A stretch of 39,689 nt of DNA from Rhodospirillaceae bacterium (GTDB lineage Bacteria > Pseudomonadota > Alphaproteobacteria > Rhodospirillales > Magnetospirillaceae): the NCBI GenBank assembly GCA_031290545.1, contig JAITNJ010000029.1, positions 1 to 39,689 on the forward strand, in the 5' to 3' direction. Numbering within the stretch: the first letter of the stretch is position 1; every line of letters starts with the position of its first letter. The notes under the pieces were generated by a model that was not told the origin of the DNA, ran no database searches, and was given only the letters and a program-made list of their open reading frames with translations. Position numbers and translations under genes: made by a program. Of this stretch, positions 1 through 8,835 are shown piece by piece.

Positions 1-618
1 TTTTATTTTAGGTGTTATCTGATAAGAAACACCTAAAATACCTTGATAAGCCATTGAAATATCATATTTGAATGCAGAAGGAGCAGAATGAGACTCAAGC
101 TTATCAGTAATATGAGCTATGCCTAATCCAGCACCTATAAATGGTCTTATTTTACTTTCAATAGGGATATCATACATGATATTAAGCATTCCAGACATAG
201 AATTAAGAATACCTGATGATATCATGTTCTTCATAGTCTCTTTTTTTTCTTTCAAATATAAATGTTCTTTTTTATGTTCTTTTTTATGTTCTTTTTTCCT
301 AATAGATAATGCTATATAATTCTCTGAAGCTATAACTTTTTGGTGTGGGTTATAACGATAACCAAATTCAAGTTCTGGTCTTATAGATCCATTCTTATCA
401 AGATCAATATCATAACCTAGTGCTGCTATTACAGTAAAACCTACTTTATTATGTGTACTGAAAAATACAGAACGATCTTCGTTGTTAAATTTGGTGTTTT
501 TACTGTAGGAATATCTATTTTTCATAGAGACACCACCTTCAAGACCAACATATAAGCCTTCAGCTTGAGCAACACTTGCCATACCTGCTAGCAGACTAAT
601 AGATAGTAGACGCTTCAT
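1..618 (-). CDS. Outer-membrane beta-barrel protein, 3' end cut by window edge
   Basis: The frame is open from an ATG at 618 to the first base of the window, 206 codons without a stop, so the C-terminus is missing. The first 19 residues are a clear signal peptide (MKRLLSISLLAGMASVAQA) followed by EGLYVGLEGG, the usual first strand of OmpA-like or Omp_b-brl porins. Later stretches such as GYDIDLDKNGSIRPELEFGYRY and RPFIGAGLGIAHI alternate like barrel strands, with FIGAGLG typical of small surface antigens. I infer an outer-membrane barrel, function unknown. One predicted loop (about residues 108-119) is a KKEH tandem repeat. A 34-bp palindrome lies 21 bp upstream of the start codon. The start has a modest GGAT ribosome site. 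Family assignment is by pattern only. Confidence 0.8.
   Translation of the reverse strand, partial: MKRLLSISLLAGMASVAQAEGLYVGLEGGVSMKNRYSYSKNTKFNNEDRSVFFSTHNKVGFTVIAALGYDIDLDKNGSIRPELEFGYRYNPHQKVIASENYIALSIRKKEHKKEHKKEHLYLKEKKETMKNMISSGILNSMSGMLNIMYDIPIESKIRPFIGAGLGIAHITDKLESHSAPSAFKYDISMAYQGILGVSYQITPKIK
262..297 (-). repeat. Three perfect 12-bp tandem repeats coding (KKEH)x3
   Basis: The plus-strand unit ATGTTCTTTTTT occurs three times head to tail with no mismatch. It is in frame with the porin-like gene and codes Lys-Lys-Glu-His three times, in what looks like a surface or periplasmic loop between barrel strands. Perfect repeats of whole codons can change copy number by slippage without breaking the frame. 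Confidence 0.9.
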
Positions 619-638
619 GATTAAGATCCATTAAGGGG

Positions 639-672
639 TTATATGAATTAATCATGTGATTAATTCATATAA
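639..672. repeat. 34-bp perfect palindrome upstream of the porin-like gene
   Basis: The left arm TTATATGAATTAATCA (639-654) and right arm TGATTAATTCATATAA (657-672) are exact reverse complements of 16 bp around a TG centre. It lies 21 bp before the ATG of the barrel gene on the minus strand. It could be a repressor operator over the promoter or a hairpin in the 5' untranslated RNA. The arms are AT-rich with no T-run after them in the gene's direction, so a terminator is less likely. Confidence 0.7.
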
Positions 673-852
673 TTGATTATATAATTTCATAATGATTATA
701 AAACTCGCAAGATGATTTTGATCTAGATATGTATTTTTTGATAAAAGTCATCTAATGAACAATTAGAATAGTTTCATTATAAAAATAAGTTTTGATATAA
801 GAGTAATATTTTATTATCTGTTTAGATTAACTGGAAGAACATTTCGTTTATT

Positions 853-1419
853 ATGAGTAAATTTATAATGAATCTCTACATTCCAAATTTCTTGACATTT
901 TCTAGAATCTTGATAATTCCTTTGATTGTCGTTATGTTTTATATAGATGGAATTATTGCACAATGGGTAGCTTGTACTTTGTTTGCCATTGCTGCTATTA
1001 CTGATTTTTTAGACGGATATTTTGCTCGTCAGCATAGTAGCATCTCTAATCTAGGACGATTTCTCGATCCGATTGCTGACAAGCTTCTAGTTTCATCGAT
1101 ATTATTTATGCTTGTTGCATTCGATCGAATTTCACAAATTAGTATATTTCCTGCTCTAGTAATTTTATTACGAGAAATTATCGTCTCTGGACTACGTGAA
1201 TATTTAGCTGAATTACAAATAAACATGCCAGTCAGTCGACTTGCCAAATGGAAAACAGGAATTCAAATGGTTGCTATACCAACGTTATTAGTGGGAGAAG
1301 CTACCCCTACTTGGTTACCGGCACAGATTATAGGAGAATTTCTTCTTTGGAATGCTGCAATTCTAACAATTATAACAGGTTGGGGTTATATGCGAGCAAG
1401 CTTAAAATATATGAGATAA
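853..1419 (+). CDS. pgsA: CDP-diacylglycerol-glycerol-3-phosphate 3-phosphatidyltransferase
   Basis: Makes phosphatidylglycerol phosphate from CDP-diacylglycerol and glycerol-3-phosphate in the inner membrane, the first step to phosphatidylglycerol and cardiolipin. The CDP-alcohol phosphotransferase signature is complete: D51, D54-G55, A58-R59, G68, D72 and D76 (D-x2-DG-x2-AR-x8-G-x3-D-x3-D). Hydrophobic helices flank it and the length of 188 residues is normal. The family often begins with MN-x-PN-x-LT, so the ATG at 868 (MNLYIPNFLTF) may be the true start; neither start has a good ribosome site. The gene stands alone on the plus strand. The moaD and moaE genes that often follow pgsA in Alphaproteobacteria are not seen downstream. 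Confidence 0.95.
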   Translation: MSKFIMNLYIPNFLTFSRILIIPLIVVMFYIDGIIAQWVACTLFAIAAITDFLDGYFARQHSSISNLGRFLDPIADKLLVSSILFMLVAFDRISQISIFPALVILLREIIVSGLREYLAELQINMPVSRLAKWKTGIQMVAIPTLLVGEATPTWLPAQIIGEFLLWNAAILTIITGWGYMRASLKYMR

Positions 1420-2877
1420 TATTTATTTTATATTTTTGTTAAATAATAGGTTCATCTGACAATTCTCATTCAATTACCTAAAATCACTTGTTACCGATTA
1501 AATTAACGATTAATTAATTGAAAATAATATAGATGACGATATAGATTTATTTTATCGTTCGTTACACTAGCTAACATCAGAGTAATTCTTTTTTCTAATT
1601 CCTTCGATCGTCGTCAATTACTTTCAGTGTTATCCGAAAATTACCCACAGTAGTGCATGTCTAACGTTTAATAACTAATGTAAGAATAAATATTACAGTA
1701 TGCTAAATAACCACACCGCCTAGAAATACTGTCTGGAAAATAAAATCAAAAAAATTTGTACATTTAACGTCAATTCTTACTTTTGATTGGAATTCATAAA
1801 ATAGCATTTCGTTTTCTATTACAATATGGTAATCATCCAACTGATTAATTGTATAATCATCGTTCATTATCGCAGTCAAGATTGTACAAATTAATTTAAT
1901 TATATAAGTAGCTACATATAAATACGTTAACCAATTAACTGATACCATAGAGATCATTTTTCAATTTTATAACCAATAACATCAAATCAAAAAAACAACA
2001 TAATCATAGTCAATGAAAATCCAATTTCAGATGTTTTCGAAACCGAGTTCGTGCAATCATTTTATCTAGACATATTCTTGATTTCAGGAAATCGTACGTC
2101 CTACAAACTAATCTAGCTACAACTCTTGATCAGTATACACATTCAATAATACTTATAGATGATTTAACACATTTTGTTGCAGCAAAGTCAAAACGTTTAG
2201 TTTCTGTCAAAGAAAACACATAGAAAATTATATCAACATTATTGTAGCTAGGTAATATGCAACATCATCGCTTATAAATATCATCTGCAATTGATTGAAG
2301 TAGAAATTTTTATGAAATAAAATTGTTGCTACAGATTCGATACATCAAAAATATTATAAACAAACCACATATGTTGCACATTGGAATACATACTAACAAA
2401 TCACATAATTAATTTATGTTCGCGTGAAGAACGAGCTGTGCTAGTGAATTGTGTGCTATTTAACTTGCCATTCAGATCACCGGTAGTATCACAATAGCAA
2501 CAATTATTATTGTTGCAGATTTTAATTCAGAGAAGATCTCTATACTACTTTCTACTGAAGAATATCTTCTGTAAATAGATTAATTCTAGCTAACGTTGAA
2601 GTTTATCAAGTTTATCATTACAAAGACAACTACACTTGAATCTTCCTGAATTAATAACATGTCAATTTGAATGGATGGTAATATATTAATAAATAATACC
2701 AACACATGATACTGCTAACAATAAAATAACATCAAGTTAATTGCTGTCGTTTTTTTGTAACACTTCTAAGCAATCAATCTGTTTATTAAGATATGCAAAA
2801 TTAAAAGATTCATTTTTCGTAATTAATGCAATTTACTTTTTGATCGCTTGTATACGAAAACAACGTTTACTTTGATA
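1420..2877. other. Long gene-poor spacer between pgsA and ubiE
   Basis: About 1.46 kb without a convincing gene. An 84-codon minus-strand frame at 1703-1957 has no recognisable motif and an AT-driven composition. A plus-strand frame at 2017-2223 is open for 68 codons with a more protein-like composition. In many Alphaproteobacteria ubiB follows ubiE, which would put a decayed ubiB here on the minus strand, but I could not find the UbiB kinase motifs in any frame. No tRNA-like or repeated element was seen. Confidence 0.6.
2017..2223 (+). other. Open frame without start codon, possible gene relic
   Basis: From just after a TGA at 2014 to a TAG ending at 2223 this frame reads 68 codons without a stop. 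The translation includes RVRAIILSRHILDFRK and THSIILIDDLTHFVAAKSKR, with mixed charged and hydrophobic residues, unlike translated AT-rich noise. There is no good start codon or ribosome site. I do not recognise the family. It may be the remains of a decayed gene in the pgsA-ubiE spacer. Confidence 0.2.
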
Positions 2878-3597
2878 TCATAAAATCTTAGTACCAGTAT
2901 GTATGCATACGATTCCTAAACTAAGATTATAATATTGCACATCATTAAATCCAGCTTGACGAAATAATTTGACCATAACGTCCTGATTAGGAAAACATCT
3001 GATCGAATCGATCAGATAAGTATAAGCTCCTGGTGTTTTGGTTATCCAATTCCCAAATCTAGGAATAATAAAAATAGAAAAAAAATTATATGGATTACGA
3101 ATTAACCAATGTGGTTTTGAAAATTCTAGGCAAAAAAAATGTCCGCCTGATTTTAGCACTCGATACATCTCAGAAATAGCAATTTCTAAATTAGTCATAT
3201 TGCGAATACCAAATGATATGGTCAAAGTATCAACACTATCATCAGCAAGCGGAATTGCCTCTCCTTCTCCTGCTAACCAAGAAATGTGATCTGTATTCGG
3301 ACGTTGTTGTCCATATTTCATCATTTTCAAACTAGAATCGCAAACTACTACTTGACTATATGATCCAATAATCTTAGAAGCAACATCTCCTGTTCCTCCT
3401 GCAAGATCAAGAAAAATTTTTCCAGAATAAATGTTCGCTTTTTTGATTAGTCTCCATTTCCATAGGCGATGAAGACCGAATGAAATTAAATCATTTATTA
3501 AGTCGTATCTCCAAGCAATATTGCTAAAAATACAATGGATCCGATCACGTCTTTCATTCGATTGAACTTTATAAAAATTAGTATCTATATTTTTCAT
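2878..3597 (-). CDS. ubiE: Demethylubiquinone/demethylmenaquinone C-methyltransferase
   Basis: SAM-dependent methyltransferase that adds the ring C-methyl group in ubiquinone (and, where present, menaquinone) synthesis. Motif I is LDLAGGTGD at residues 63-71. Family blocks include the N-terminal VQSNERRDRIHCIFSNIAWRYD, FGIRNMTN and EMYRVLKSGGHFFCLEFSKP, and the C-terminal GIVCIHTGTK. The length of 239 is slightly short but full. The ATG at 3597 matches the family start. The usual partners mutM (divergent) and ubiB (downstream) are absent. A menA gene at 26260 raises the chance that this enzyme also serves menaquinone. Confidence 0.95.
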   Translation of the reverse strand: MKNIDTNFYKVQSNERRDRIHCIFSNIAWRYDLINDLISFGLHRLWKWRLIKKANIYSGKIFLDLAGGTGDVASKIIGSYSQVVVCDSSLKMMKYGQQRPNTDHISWLAGEGEAIPLADDSVDTLTISFGIRNMTNLEIAISEMYRVLKSGGHFFCLEFSKPHWLIRNPYNFFSIFIIPRFGNWITKTPGAYTYLIDSIRCFPNQDVMVKLFRQAGFNDVQYYNLSLGIVCIHTGTKIL

Positions 3598-3622
3598 TAT
3601 TAAAATTTGATGAAAAAATGAA

Positions 3623-3739
3623 TTATCGTTTAGGCCATAATATCAGTTCAAACATCCAAATAAATTCTTTGCCCTTACGAACACAATCACGTATCGCAAC
3701 AGCTCTTCTCTTTTGAAAAATAAAACATCAATCAATCAT
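3623..3739 (-). other. Short protein-like frame with one internal stop, unassigned
   Basis: Reading leftward from an ATG at 3739 gives MID, a TGA, then 34 codons (CFIFQKRRAVAIRDC then VRKGKEFIWMFELILWPKR) and a TAA at 3623. The Arg/Lys/Trp-rich composition differs from translated AT-rich spacer. It lies between asd and ubiE on the same strand. It may be a relic of a small or truncated gene. No family is recognised and it may be chance. Confidence 0.2.
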
Positions 3740-3868
3740 AAATTTGACGATCTTTAAGCTAGATTAAAGTCAAAACATTAATCTTTATACAACTAGCAAT
3801 AAATAAGAATATACAGTTATGAACTCAAGAAATTTTAAGAAATACAGCGCCATTATTATAATCAAAAT

Positions 3869-4891
3869 CTATTTAAGATAATCACGAATTAACACTTCTG
3901 CAATTTGCACAGCATTAAGAGCCGCACCCTTACGTAGATTATCAGAAACACACCAGAAAGATAGTCCGTTTTTAACAGTAGGATCATTACGAATGCGACT
4001 TACATATACGGCGTCTTCGTTAGTCGCTTCAATCGGTGTTATGTATCCACCGTCACTACGATGGTCAATAACAATGACTCCTGGCGATTTAGATAAAATA
4101 CCACGTGCAGTTGTTACACCTATGGGCCTTTCAAACTCAACATTAACTGACTCACCGTGACTAACAAAAACAGGAACTCGCACGCAAGTAGCATGGACTG
4201 CGATCTTAGGATCAAGAATTTTTTGAGTTTCAACTTCCATTTTCCATTCTTCCTTAGTTGATCCATTATTCATAAATACATCAATATGTGGAATAATGTT
4301 AAATGCAATTTGCTTATTAAATAAATCTGGTTTAAATTGATCATTGCTATATATAGCACGTGTCTGATTGAAAAGTTCGTCCATAGCACCCTTACCTGCT
4401 CCAGACACTGATTGATAAGTTGAGACTACAACACGTTTTATCTTTCCAACATCGTGCAACGGTTTTAGAACTAATACCATTTGAATTGTAGAACAGTTTG
4501 GATTAGCAATTATGCCACTTCTTTTATAACCAACACTAGCAATTGCTTGAGGATTAACCTCTGGAACAACTAATGGTACATCTGAGTCCATTCTAAAATG
4601 TGAAGTATTATCAATTACCACACAACCATCTGTAACTGCCCTAGGACTATATATTGCAGAAACTTTTGCCCCAGGCGATGATAGAACGATATCAATACCG
4701 TTGAAATCAAATTTTGACAGATCTTTAGCTTTGAGAATCTTATCGTTACCAAACGAAATTTCTCTACCAACCGAACGTTCAGATGTTAGAGCAATTAACT
4801 CATCTACAGGAAACTTTCTTTCATCTAATATTTGAATAATTTTGCTACCAACATTACCTGTAGCTCCAACTATTGCAACTCTATAGCCCAT
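3869..4891 (-). CDS. asd: Aspartate-semialdehyde dehydrogenase
   Basis: Reduces aspartyl phosphate to aspartate semialdehyde with NADPH, a branch point to lysine, diaminopimelate, threonine and methionine. The N-terminal GATGNVG loop binds NADP. The catalytic cysteine lies in NPNCSTIQ (C133 from this start) and the active-site histidine in FVSHGE (H245), with a substrate arginine in RVPV. The frame also allows a GTG at 4900, but an AGGTG ribosome site overlaps that GTG and sits 6 nt before the ATG at 4891 (MGYRVAIVGATG), so I take 4891, giving 340 residues. It has no close operon partner. Confidence 0.96.
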   Translation of the reverse strand: MGYRVAIVGATGNVGSKIIQILDERKFPVDELIALTSERSVGREISFGNDKILKAKDLSKFDFNGIDIVLSSPGAKVSAIYSPRAVTDGCVVIDNTSHFRMDSDVPLVVPEVNPQAIASVGYKRSGIIANPNCSTIQMVLVLKPLHDVGKIKRVVVSTYQSVSGAGKGAMDELFNQTRAIYSNDQFKPDLFNKQIAFNIIPHIDVFMNNGSTKEEWKMEVETQKILDPKIAVHATCVRVPVFVSHGESVNVEFERPIGVTTARGILSKSPGVIVIDHRSDGGYITPIEATNEDAVYVSRIRNDPTVKNGLSFWCVSDNLRKGAALNAVQIAEVLIRDYLK

Positions 4892-5152
4892 TCTTTTCAC
4901 CTATTCGTAAAATAAATTTACAGAATAATCGTGTTGCAATACCATTGATAATTCTTATGATCTCTCATTTTTACTAGAACAATTTAGCATTTTTGAACAA
5001 AAAAATTAATATATAAATTATTATAGTGATTATTTTTTAATAAATTCTTCTAATTTCTATAACTATTTACGCTTACAAATTATACAAATAATTCCAGTTA
5101 TATAATTGTGTGTGCGAAAAATAACTTAATTATATATTCATTAGTCAACTAT

Positions 5153-5506
5153 TTAAACCATTCGATCGAGAGTATTTCCACCAAATAAATGAACATGAAA
5201 ATGTGTTACTTCTTGACCACTGTCACGTCCGATATTAGACAATAACCTATAGCCAGATTCTGCTATTTCCAATTGTCTAGCCACTAATCCAACAGCACGG
5301 ATAAATCCAACGATCATCGTATCTGGTGCTGTTTTTGAAAAATCATCAAATGAAATGTAAGCACCCTTAGGAATAATCAAAACATGCACTAATTTAGTTG
5401 GCTTAATATCATAAAAAGCTAAAACAAAATCATCTTCATAGACTTTTTTACATGGAATTTCCTCTCTTAGAATTTTAGCGAATACATTGTTGTAATCATA
5501 AATCAT
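5153..5506 (-). CDS. HIT-family nucleotide hydrolase (HinT-like)
   Basis: Histidine-triad protein, expected to hydrolyse purine nucleoside phosphoramidates or related nucleotides in the cytoplasm. The triad THFHVHLFGG gives H102, H104 and H106 of 117 residues, at the usual C-terminal place. The start at 5506 (MIYDYNNVFAKILREEIPCKKV) matches the family and has AGGA 9 nt upstream. A longer frame back to 5551 would run deep into hisE and has no support. The gene overlaps the 3' end of hisE by 11 nt, so it is probably cotranslated with the histidine genes. Its substrate is not shown by the sequence. Confidence 0.93.
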   Translation of the reverse strand: MIYDYNNVFAKILREEIPCKKVYEDDFVLAFYDIKPTKLVHVLIIPKGAYISFDDFSKTAPDTMIVGFIRAVGLVARQLEIAESGYRLLSNIGRDSGQEVTHFHVHLFGGNTLDRMV

Positions 5507-5849
5507 AAGAATTTTTCCTATATAAATTTTTACGTACGTTCTTTTCAACAATACCAGAAATTCCTTGGCGTCTTTCTAATTCATCCCAAACTTCAGTTGG
5601 TTTAATATCACAATCAGCCCACAACACTAAAAGATGATACAGAAGATCGGCGCTTTCACTAACAAGTCTGATCTGTGTTTCACTCAGAGCGGCAATTAAA
5701 GTTTCAACTGATTCTTCACCTAATTTTCGAACAATCTTGTTACGACCTTCAGAAAACAATTTTGCTGTATAAGAAATTTTAGGATCAGCTTTCTTATTAG
5801 CACTTATTATTTGATAAAGTTGATCTATGATTTTACTGTCATTTGGCAT
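5496..5849 (-). CDS. hisE: Phosphoribosyl-ATP pyrophosphohydrolase
   Basis: Second step of histidine synthesis: removes pyrophosphate from PR-ATP. It is a stand-alone HisE (117 residues) of the all-alpha NTP pyrophosphohydrolase fold. Conserved acidic blocks are KLGEESVETLIAAL (residues 42-55) and ESADLLYHLLVLW (65-77), which hold the metal ligands. It lies 19 nt after hisF on the same strand and is the last his gene of the cluster. Its final codons are shared with the HIT gene. HisI, HisG, HisD and HisC are not in the window. Confidence 0.95.
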   Translation of the reverse strand: MPNDSKIIDQLYQIISANKKADPKISYTAKLFSEGRNKIVRKLGEESVETLIAALSETQIRLVSESADLLYHLLVLWADCDIKPTEVWDELERRQGISGIVEKNVRKNLYRKNSYDL

Positions 5850-5868
5850 ATTAAAAATAAATTCCTCT

Positions 5869-6630
5869 TCAAGATAAACGCACAGGAATACCTGCTGCTT
5901 GTAAATGCGATTTCACATCATATATAGAAAATTTACCAAAATGAAAGACCCCAGCAGCCAACACTGCAGTAGCATGACCATCACGAATTCCTTCAACAAA
6001 ATGATCTAAAGTACCAACACCTCCAGAAGCTATAACAGGAACTCTTACTGCGTCAGCTACTGCGCGAGTCAGCGGAATATTAAAACCTTTCTGGGTGCCA
6101 TCACAATCTATCGAAGTTAATAAAATTTCTCCAGCTCCAAGTTCAACTATTTGTTTTGCCCAATTAACAACATCAAGTCCTGTATTTTGACGACCGCCAT
6201 GGGTAAAGATCTCGAAGTAATTTGATGAAACTTGTTTGGCATCAATTGCTACAACAATACATTGACTACCAAATTTCTCAGCTGCCTCACGAACAAAATC
6301 AGGTCGACATACTGCAGCAGTATTAATTGACACTTTATCAGCACCAGCTATCAGCAGTTGACGAATATCTTCGATGCTACGTATACCGCCACCAATAGTC
6401 AATGGTATAAAACACTCCTTTGCAATTCTCGTCACCACATCATAAAATATATCGCGATTATCAGATGAGGCCATAATATCAAGAAAGATCAGCTCATCAG
6501 CACCAGCTTGATCATAAAATCTAGCCTGCTCAACAGGATCACCTGCATCAATAAGATCTACAAAATTTACACCTTTAACAACACGTCCACCCTTGACATC
6601 TAGACATGGTATGATACGTATCTTCAGCAT
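5869..6630 (-). CDS. hisF: Imidazole glycerol phosphate synthase, cyclase subunit
   Basis: TIM-barrel subunit that uses ammonia passed from HisH to turn PRFAR into imidazole glycerol phosphate and AICAR. The catalytic aspartates are D11 ([16 protein letters not shown]) and D130 (VVAIDAK). Phosphate loops TIGGGIRS (78-85) and ASGGVG are intact. The length of 253 is standard. The ATG at 6630 follows hisA by 5 nt, so the two are tightly coupled. It forms a heterodimer with HisH encoded at 7358. Confidence 0.97.
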   Translation of the reverse strand: MLKIRIIPCLDVKGGRVVKGVNFVDLIDAGDPVEQARFYDQAGADELIFLDIMASSDNRDIFYDVVTRIAKECFIPLTIGGGIRSIEDIRQLLIAGADKVSINTAAVCRPDFVREAAEKFGSQCIVVAIDAKQVSSNYFEIFTHGGRQNTGLDVVNWAKQIVELGAGEILLTSIDCDGTQKGFNIPLTRAVADAVRVPVIASGGVGTLDHFVEGIRDGHATAVLAAGVFHFGKFSIYDVKSHLQAAGIPVRLS

Positions 6631-6635
6631 AACAA

Positions 6636-7361
6636 TTAGTCCTTCAAGATCATTAATGCTTTAATTAGATCGATACGTCCATCATAAATCGCTCTCCCGG
6701 AAATAACACCATCAATACCAGAAGTAGCATATTCTTTAATAGCATATAAATCATCGAGAGAAGCAACACCGCCAGCAGCAATTATCGGAGTAGTTAACCG
6801 CTCAGCTAAAGCAACTGTAGCCAAAATATTAAGACCACATAACAATCCATCATGATTGATATCAGTATATATAATAGTAGCAACTCCTGCATCTTCAAAC
6901 TTCAAAGCAAGGTCTAATGCTGTAATTTCAGAATTTTTAGACCAGCCTTCAACAGCAACATAGCCGTCTCTTGCATCAATACTTATTGCTACTTGTCCTG
7001 GAAATTGTGCACAAGCTTCTTTTACTAGTGATGAATTATGCAATGATACTGTTCCTAAAACAACACGACTAACACCTTTTTCAATCCACATAGCTATAGT
7101 TTTCATATCACGAATGCCACCACCTAATTGCACAGGTACTGTCGATGTAGCAATGATCATAGCAATAGAATCTGCATTTACAGGATGTCCTGTAAATGCA
7201 CCATTTAAATCAACAACATGAATCCATTCACATCCAGCCATAATAAATTTCTTAGTCTGATCAGCAGGATCTGTATTAAAGATAGTGATAGCATCCATTT
7301 TACCCTGCTTCAGGCGTACACAAATATTATCTTTAAGGTCAATTGCAGGATAAAGAATCAT
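6636..7361 (-). CDS. hisA: Phosphoribosylformimino-5-aminoimidazole carboxamide ribotide isomerase
   Basis: TIM-barrel isomerase converting ProFAR to PRFAR. The family start is [20 protein letters not shown], with catalytic Asp in AIDLKD and the second Asp in ISIDARDG; phosphate loops LGGGIRD and AAGGV are present. A GTG at 7370 is possible, but the ATG at 7361 overlaps the hisH stop in an ATGA arrangement and matches the family N-terminus, so I use it (241 residues). It is in the order hisB-hisH-hisA-hisF-hisE common in Alphaproteobacteria. Confidence 0.96.
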   Translation of the reverse strand: MILYPAIDLKDNICVRLKQGKMDAITIFNTDPADQTKKFIMAGCEWIHVVDLNGAFTGHPVNADSIAMIIATSTVPVQLGGGIRDMKTIAMWIEKGVSRVVLGTVSLHNSSLVKEACAQFPGQVAISIDARDGYVAVEGWSKNSEITALDLALKFEDAGVATIIYTDINHDGLLCGLNILATVALAERLTTPIIAAGGVASLDDLYAIKEYATSGIDGVISGRAIYDGRIDLIKALMILKD

Positions 7362-8005
7362 GGTCGCCACATTAGAAAATTAACAATCAAAGCTAGACCA
7401 ACACTTTGACTCTTTTCTGGATGAAATTGAACTCCAATCAAATTGTCGTGACCAACAACAGCAGTTAATGGTTCGCCATAATCAATTGTAGCTAAGATAT
7501 CGTCCGATCGGTTCGCCACAAAATGATAGCTGTGAATAAAATAAGCGTGACTTTTAGGAGCCAATCCGGTTAAAACAGCATGTCGTTTAGCTGAAAATTG
7601 TAATTCGTTCCATCCCATATGAGGAACTTTCAGCGTCAAATCTAATGGTGTGATCATTGTTACATTTCCCTTGATCCACCCTAATCCATTCATATTACCA
7701 TGTTCGAAACCACATGTAGCCATCAATTGCATACCGACACAAATACCTAAAAATGGCCTCCCTTTATTTATCACAATTTCTGTTAAAGCTTCGATCATTC
7801 CTGGTATAACGTAAAGACTACGCTTGCAATTTGCAAAAGTACCAACGCCAGGTAAAACTATATGATCAGCTCTAATTACTTGTTCTGGATCATTAGTAAC
7901 TAAGATTTTACTAGTATGATTGATTTCATTTGCAGCTAGCTCGAAAGCTTTAGTTGCTGAAAACAGATTACTCGATCCGTAATCAATGATTACAATTAGT
8001 GACAT
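7358..8005 (-). CDS. hisH: Imidazole glycerol phosphate synthase, glutaminase subunit
   Basis: Class I glutamine amidotransferase that makes ammonia for HisF. The triad is complete: nucleophile C89 in GICVGMQLM, and H195 with E197 in [10 protein letters not shown]. The oxyanion loop LPGVGTF is at residues 51-57. The length of 215 is normal. It begins 3 nt after hisB ends and its stop overlaps the hisA start by 4 nt, so translation is likely coupled through the operon. Confidence 0.97.
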   Translation of the reverse strand: MSLIVIIDYGSSNLFSATKAFELAANEINHTSKILVTNDPEQVIRADHIVLPGVGTFANCKRSLYVIPGMIEALTEIVINKGRPFLGICVGMQLMATCGFEHGNMNGLGWIKGNVTMITPLDLTLKVPHMGWNELQFSAKRHAVLTGLAPKSHAYFIHSYHFVANRSDDILATIDYGEPLTAVVGHDNLIGVQFHPEKSQSVGLALIVNFLMWRP

Positions 8006-8008
8006 TTA

Positions 8009-8605
8009 TTAGATTTCTGTCAATGTGCCTTTTGTTGATGGAATAATATTGACATTGCGATCATAAATGGTAATTGCATCATGTAATGCTATAGCTAAGG
8101 CCTTAAAACATGATTCAGCAATGTGATGATTATTCTCACCATAAAGCGTTTCAACATGTATAGTAGCGCCAAGTGCTTGAGCAAAAGAATAAAACCATTC
8201 TTTAAATAATTCACTATCCATAGTTCCAAGTTTATCTCTTGAAAAACAAACTTTCCATATTAAGTATGGTCTATTGGATAAATCAATAACAACACGAGAT
8301 AATGTTTCATCCATAGGAAGCAACGCAGATCCATATCTACATATTCCTATGCGATTTCCTAATGCTTTATTGATAGCTTGCCCTATAGCAAGTGCACTAT
8401 CTTCAGCAGTATGATGTGCATCAATTTGCAAATCGCCATTCACAGTGATCTCAAGATCAATCATGCTGTGACGCGAAAACTGCTCCAACATATGATCAAG
8501 AAATGGTATGCTGGTTTTTATAAAATAATTACCAACACCATCTAAATTAACAACACCACCAATACTAGTCTCAGTAGTGTTTCTATCAATGCTGGCTTTT
8601 CGCAT
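8009..8605 (-). CDS. hisB: Imidazoleglycerol-phosphate dehydratase
   Basis: Mn-dependent dehydratase giving imidazole acetol phosphate. Both metal motifs are present: HHTAED at residues 64-69 and NHHIAES at 159-165. At 198 residues it is the single-domain form, without the phosphatase domain fused in enterobacterial HisB. It is first in the cluster. An AAGGGG ribosome site lies about 7 nt before the ATG at 8605. The 230 bp upstream hold no gene and presumably the operon promoter. Confidence 0.97.
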   Translation of the reverse strand: MRKASIDRNTTETSIGGVVNLDGVGNYFIKTSIPFLDHMLEQFSRHSMIDLEITVNGDLQIDAHHTAEDSALAIGQAINKALGNRIGICRYGSALLPMDETLSRVVIDLSNRPYLIWKVCFSRDKLGTMDSELFKEWFYSFAQALGATIHVETLYGENNHHIAESCFKALAIALHDAITIYDRNVNIIPSTKGTLTEI

Positions 8606-8835
8606 AATAAACCCCTTTATTCAACTCATTGTAAGATCAAGTTAATTCTCATCAAAAAATGAAAAGACATCAATCTGTCTAAGTATTACACATCAATCAA
8701 CATTCTAACTATCATTTTGACTTCAATCATTTGTTTTGTAATTAAAGATTAATAATTTGATCTTTAAAATAAATTAACTATTTAACAAAACTTACAGTTT
8801 TGTAATTTACAATATATTTTGATTTACTAATATGA

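Noticed and set aside
119..319. Plus-strand 66-codon frame inside the porin-like gene.
   Set aside because: Antisense to a frame with a clear signal peptide and barrel pattern; composition is that of a shadow.
1703..1957. 84-codon minus-strand frame ending FLGGVVI, with a faint resemblance to a MoaD tail.
   Set aside because: No conserved MoaD core, wrong strand relative to pgsA, and no terminal Gly-Gly.
2300..2870. Possible decayed ubiB after ubiE on the minus strand.
   Set aside because: Position fits, but none of the UbiB kinase motifs could be found in any frame by eye.
5099..5136. Inverted repeat TATATAATT / AATTATATA after the HIT gene.
   Set aside because: AT-only stem with a 20-nt loop and no T-run; not distinguishable from background in such AT-rich spacer.
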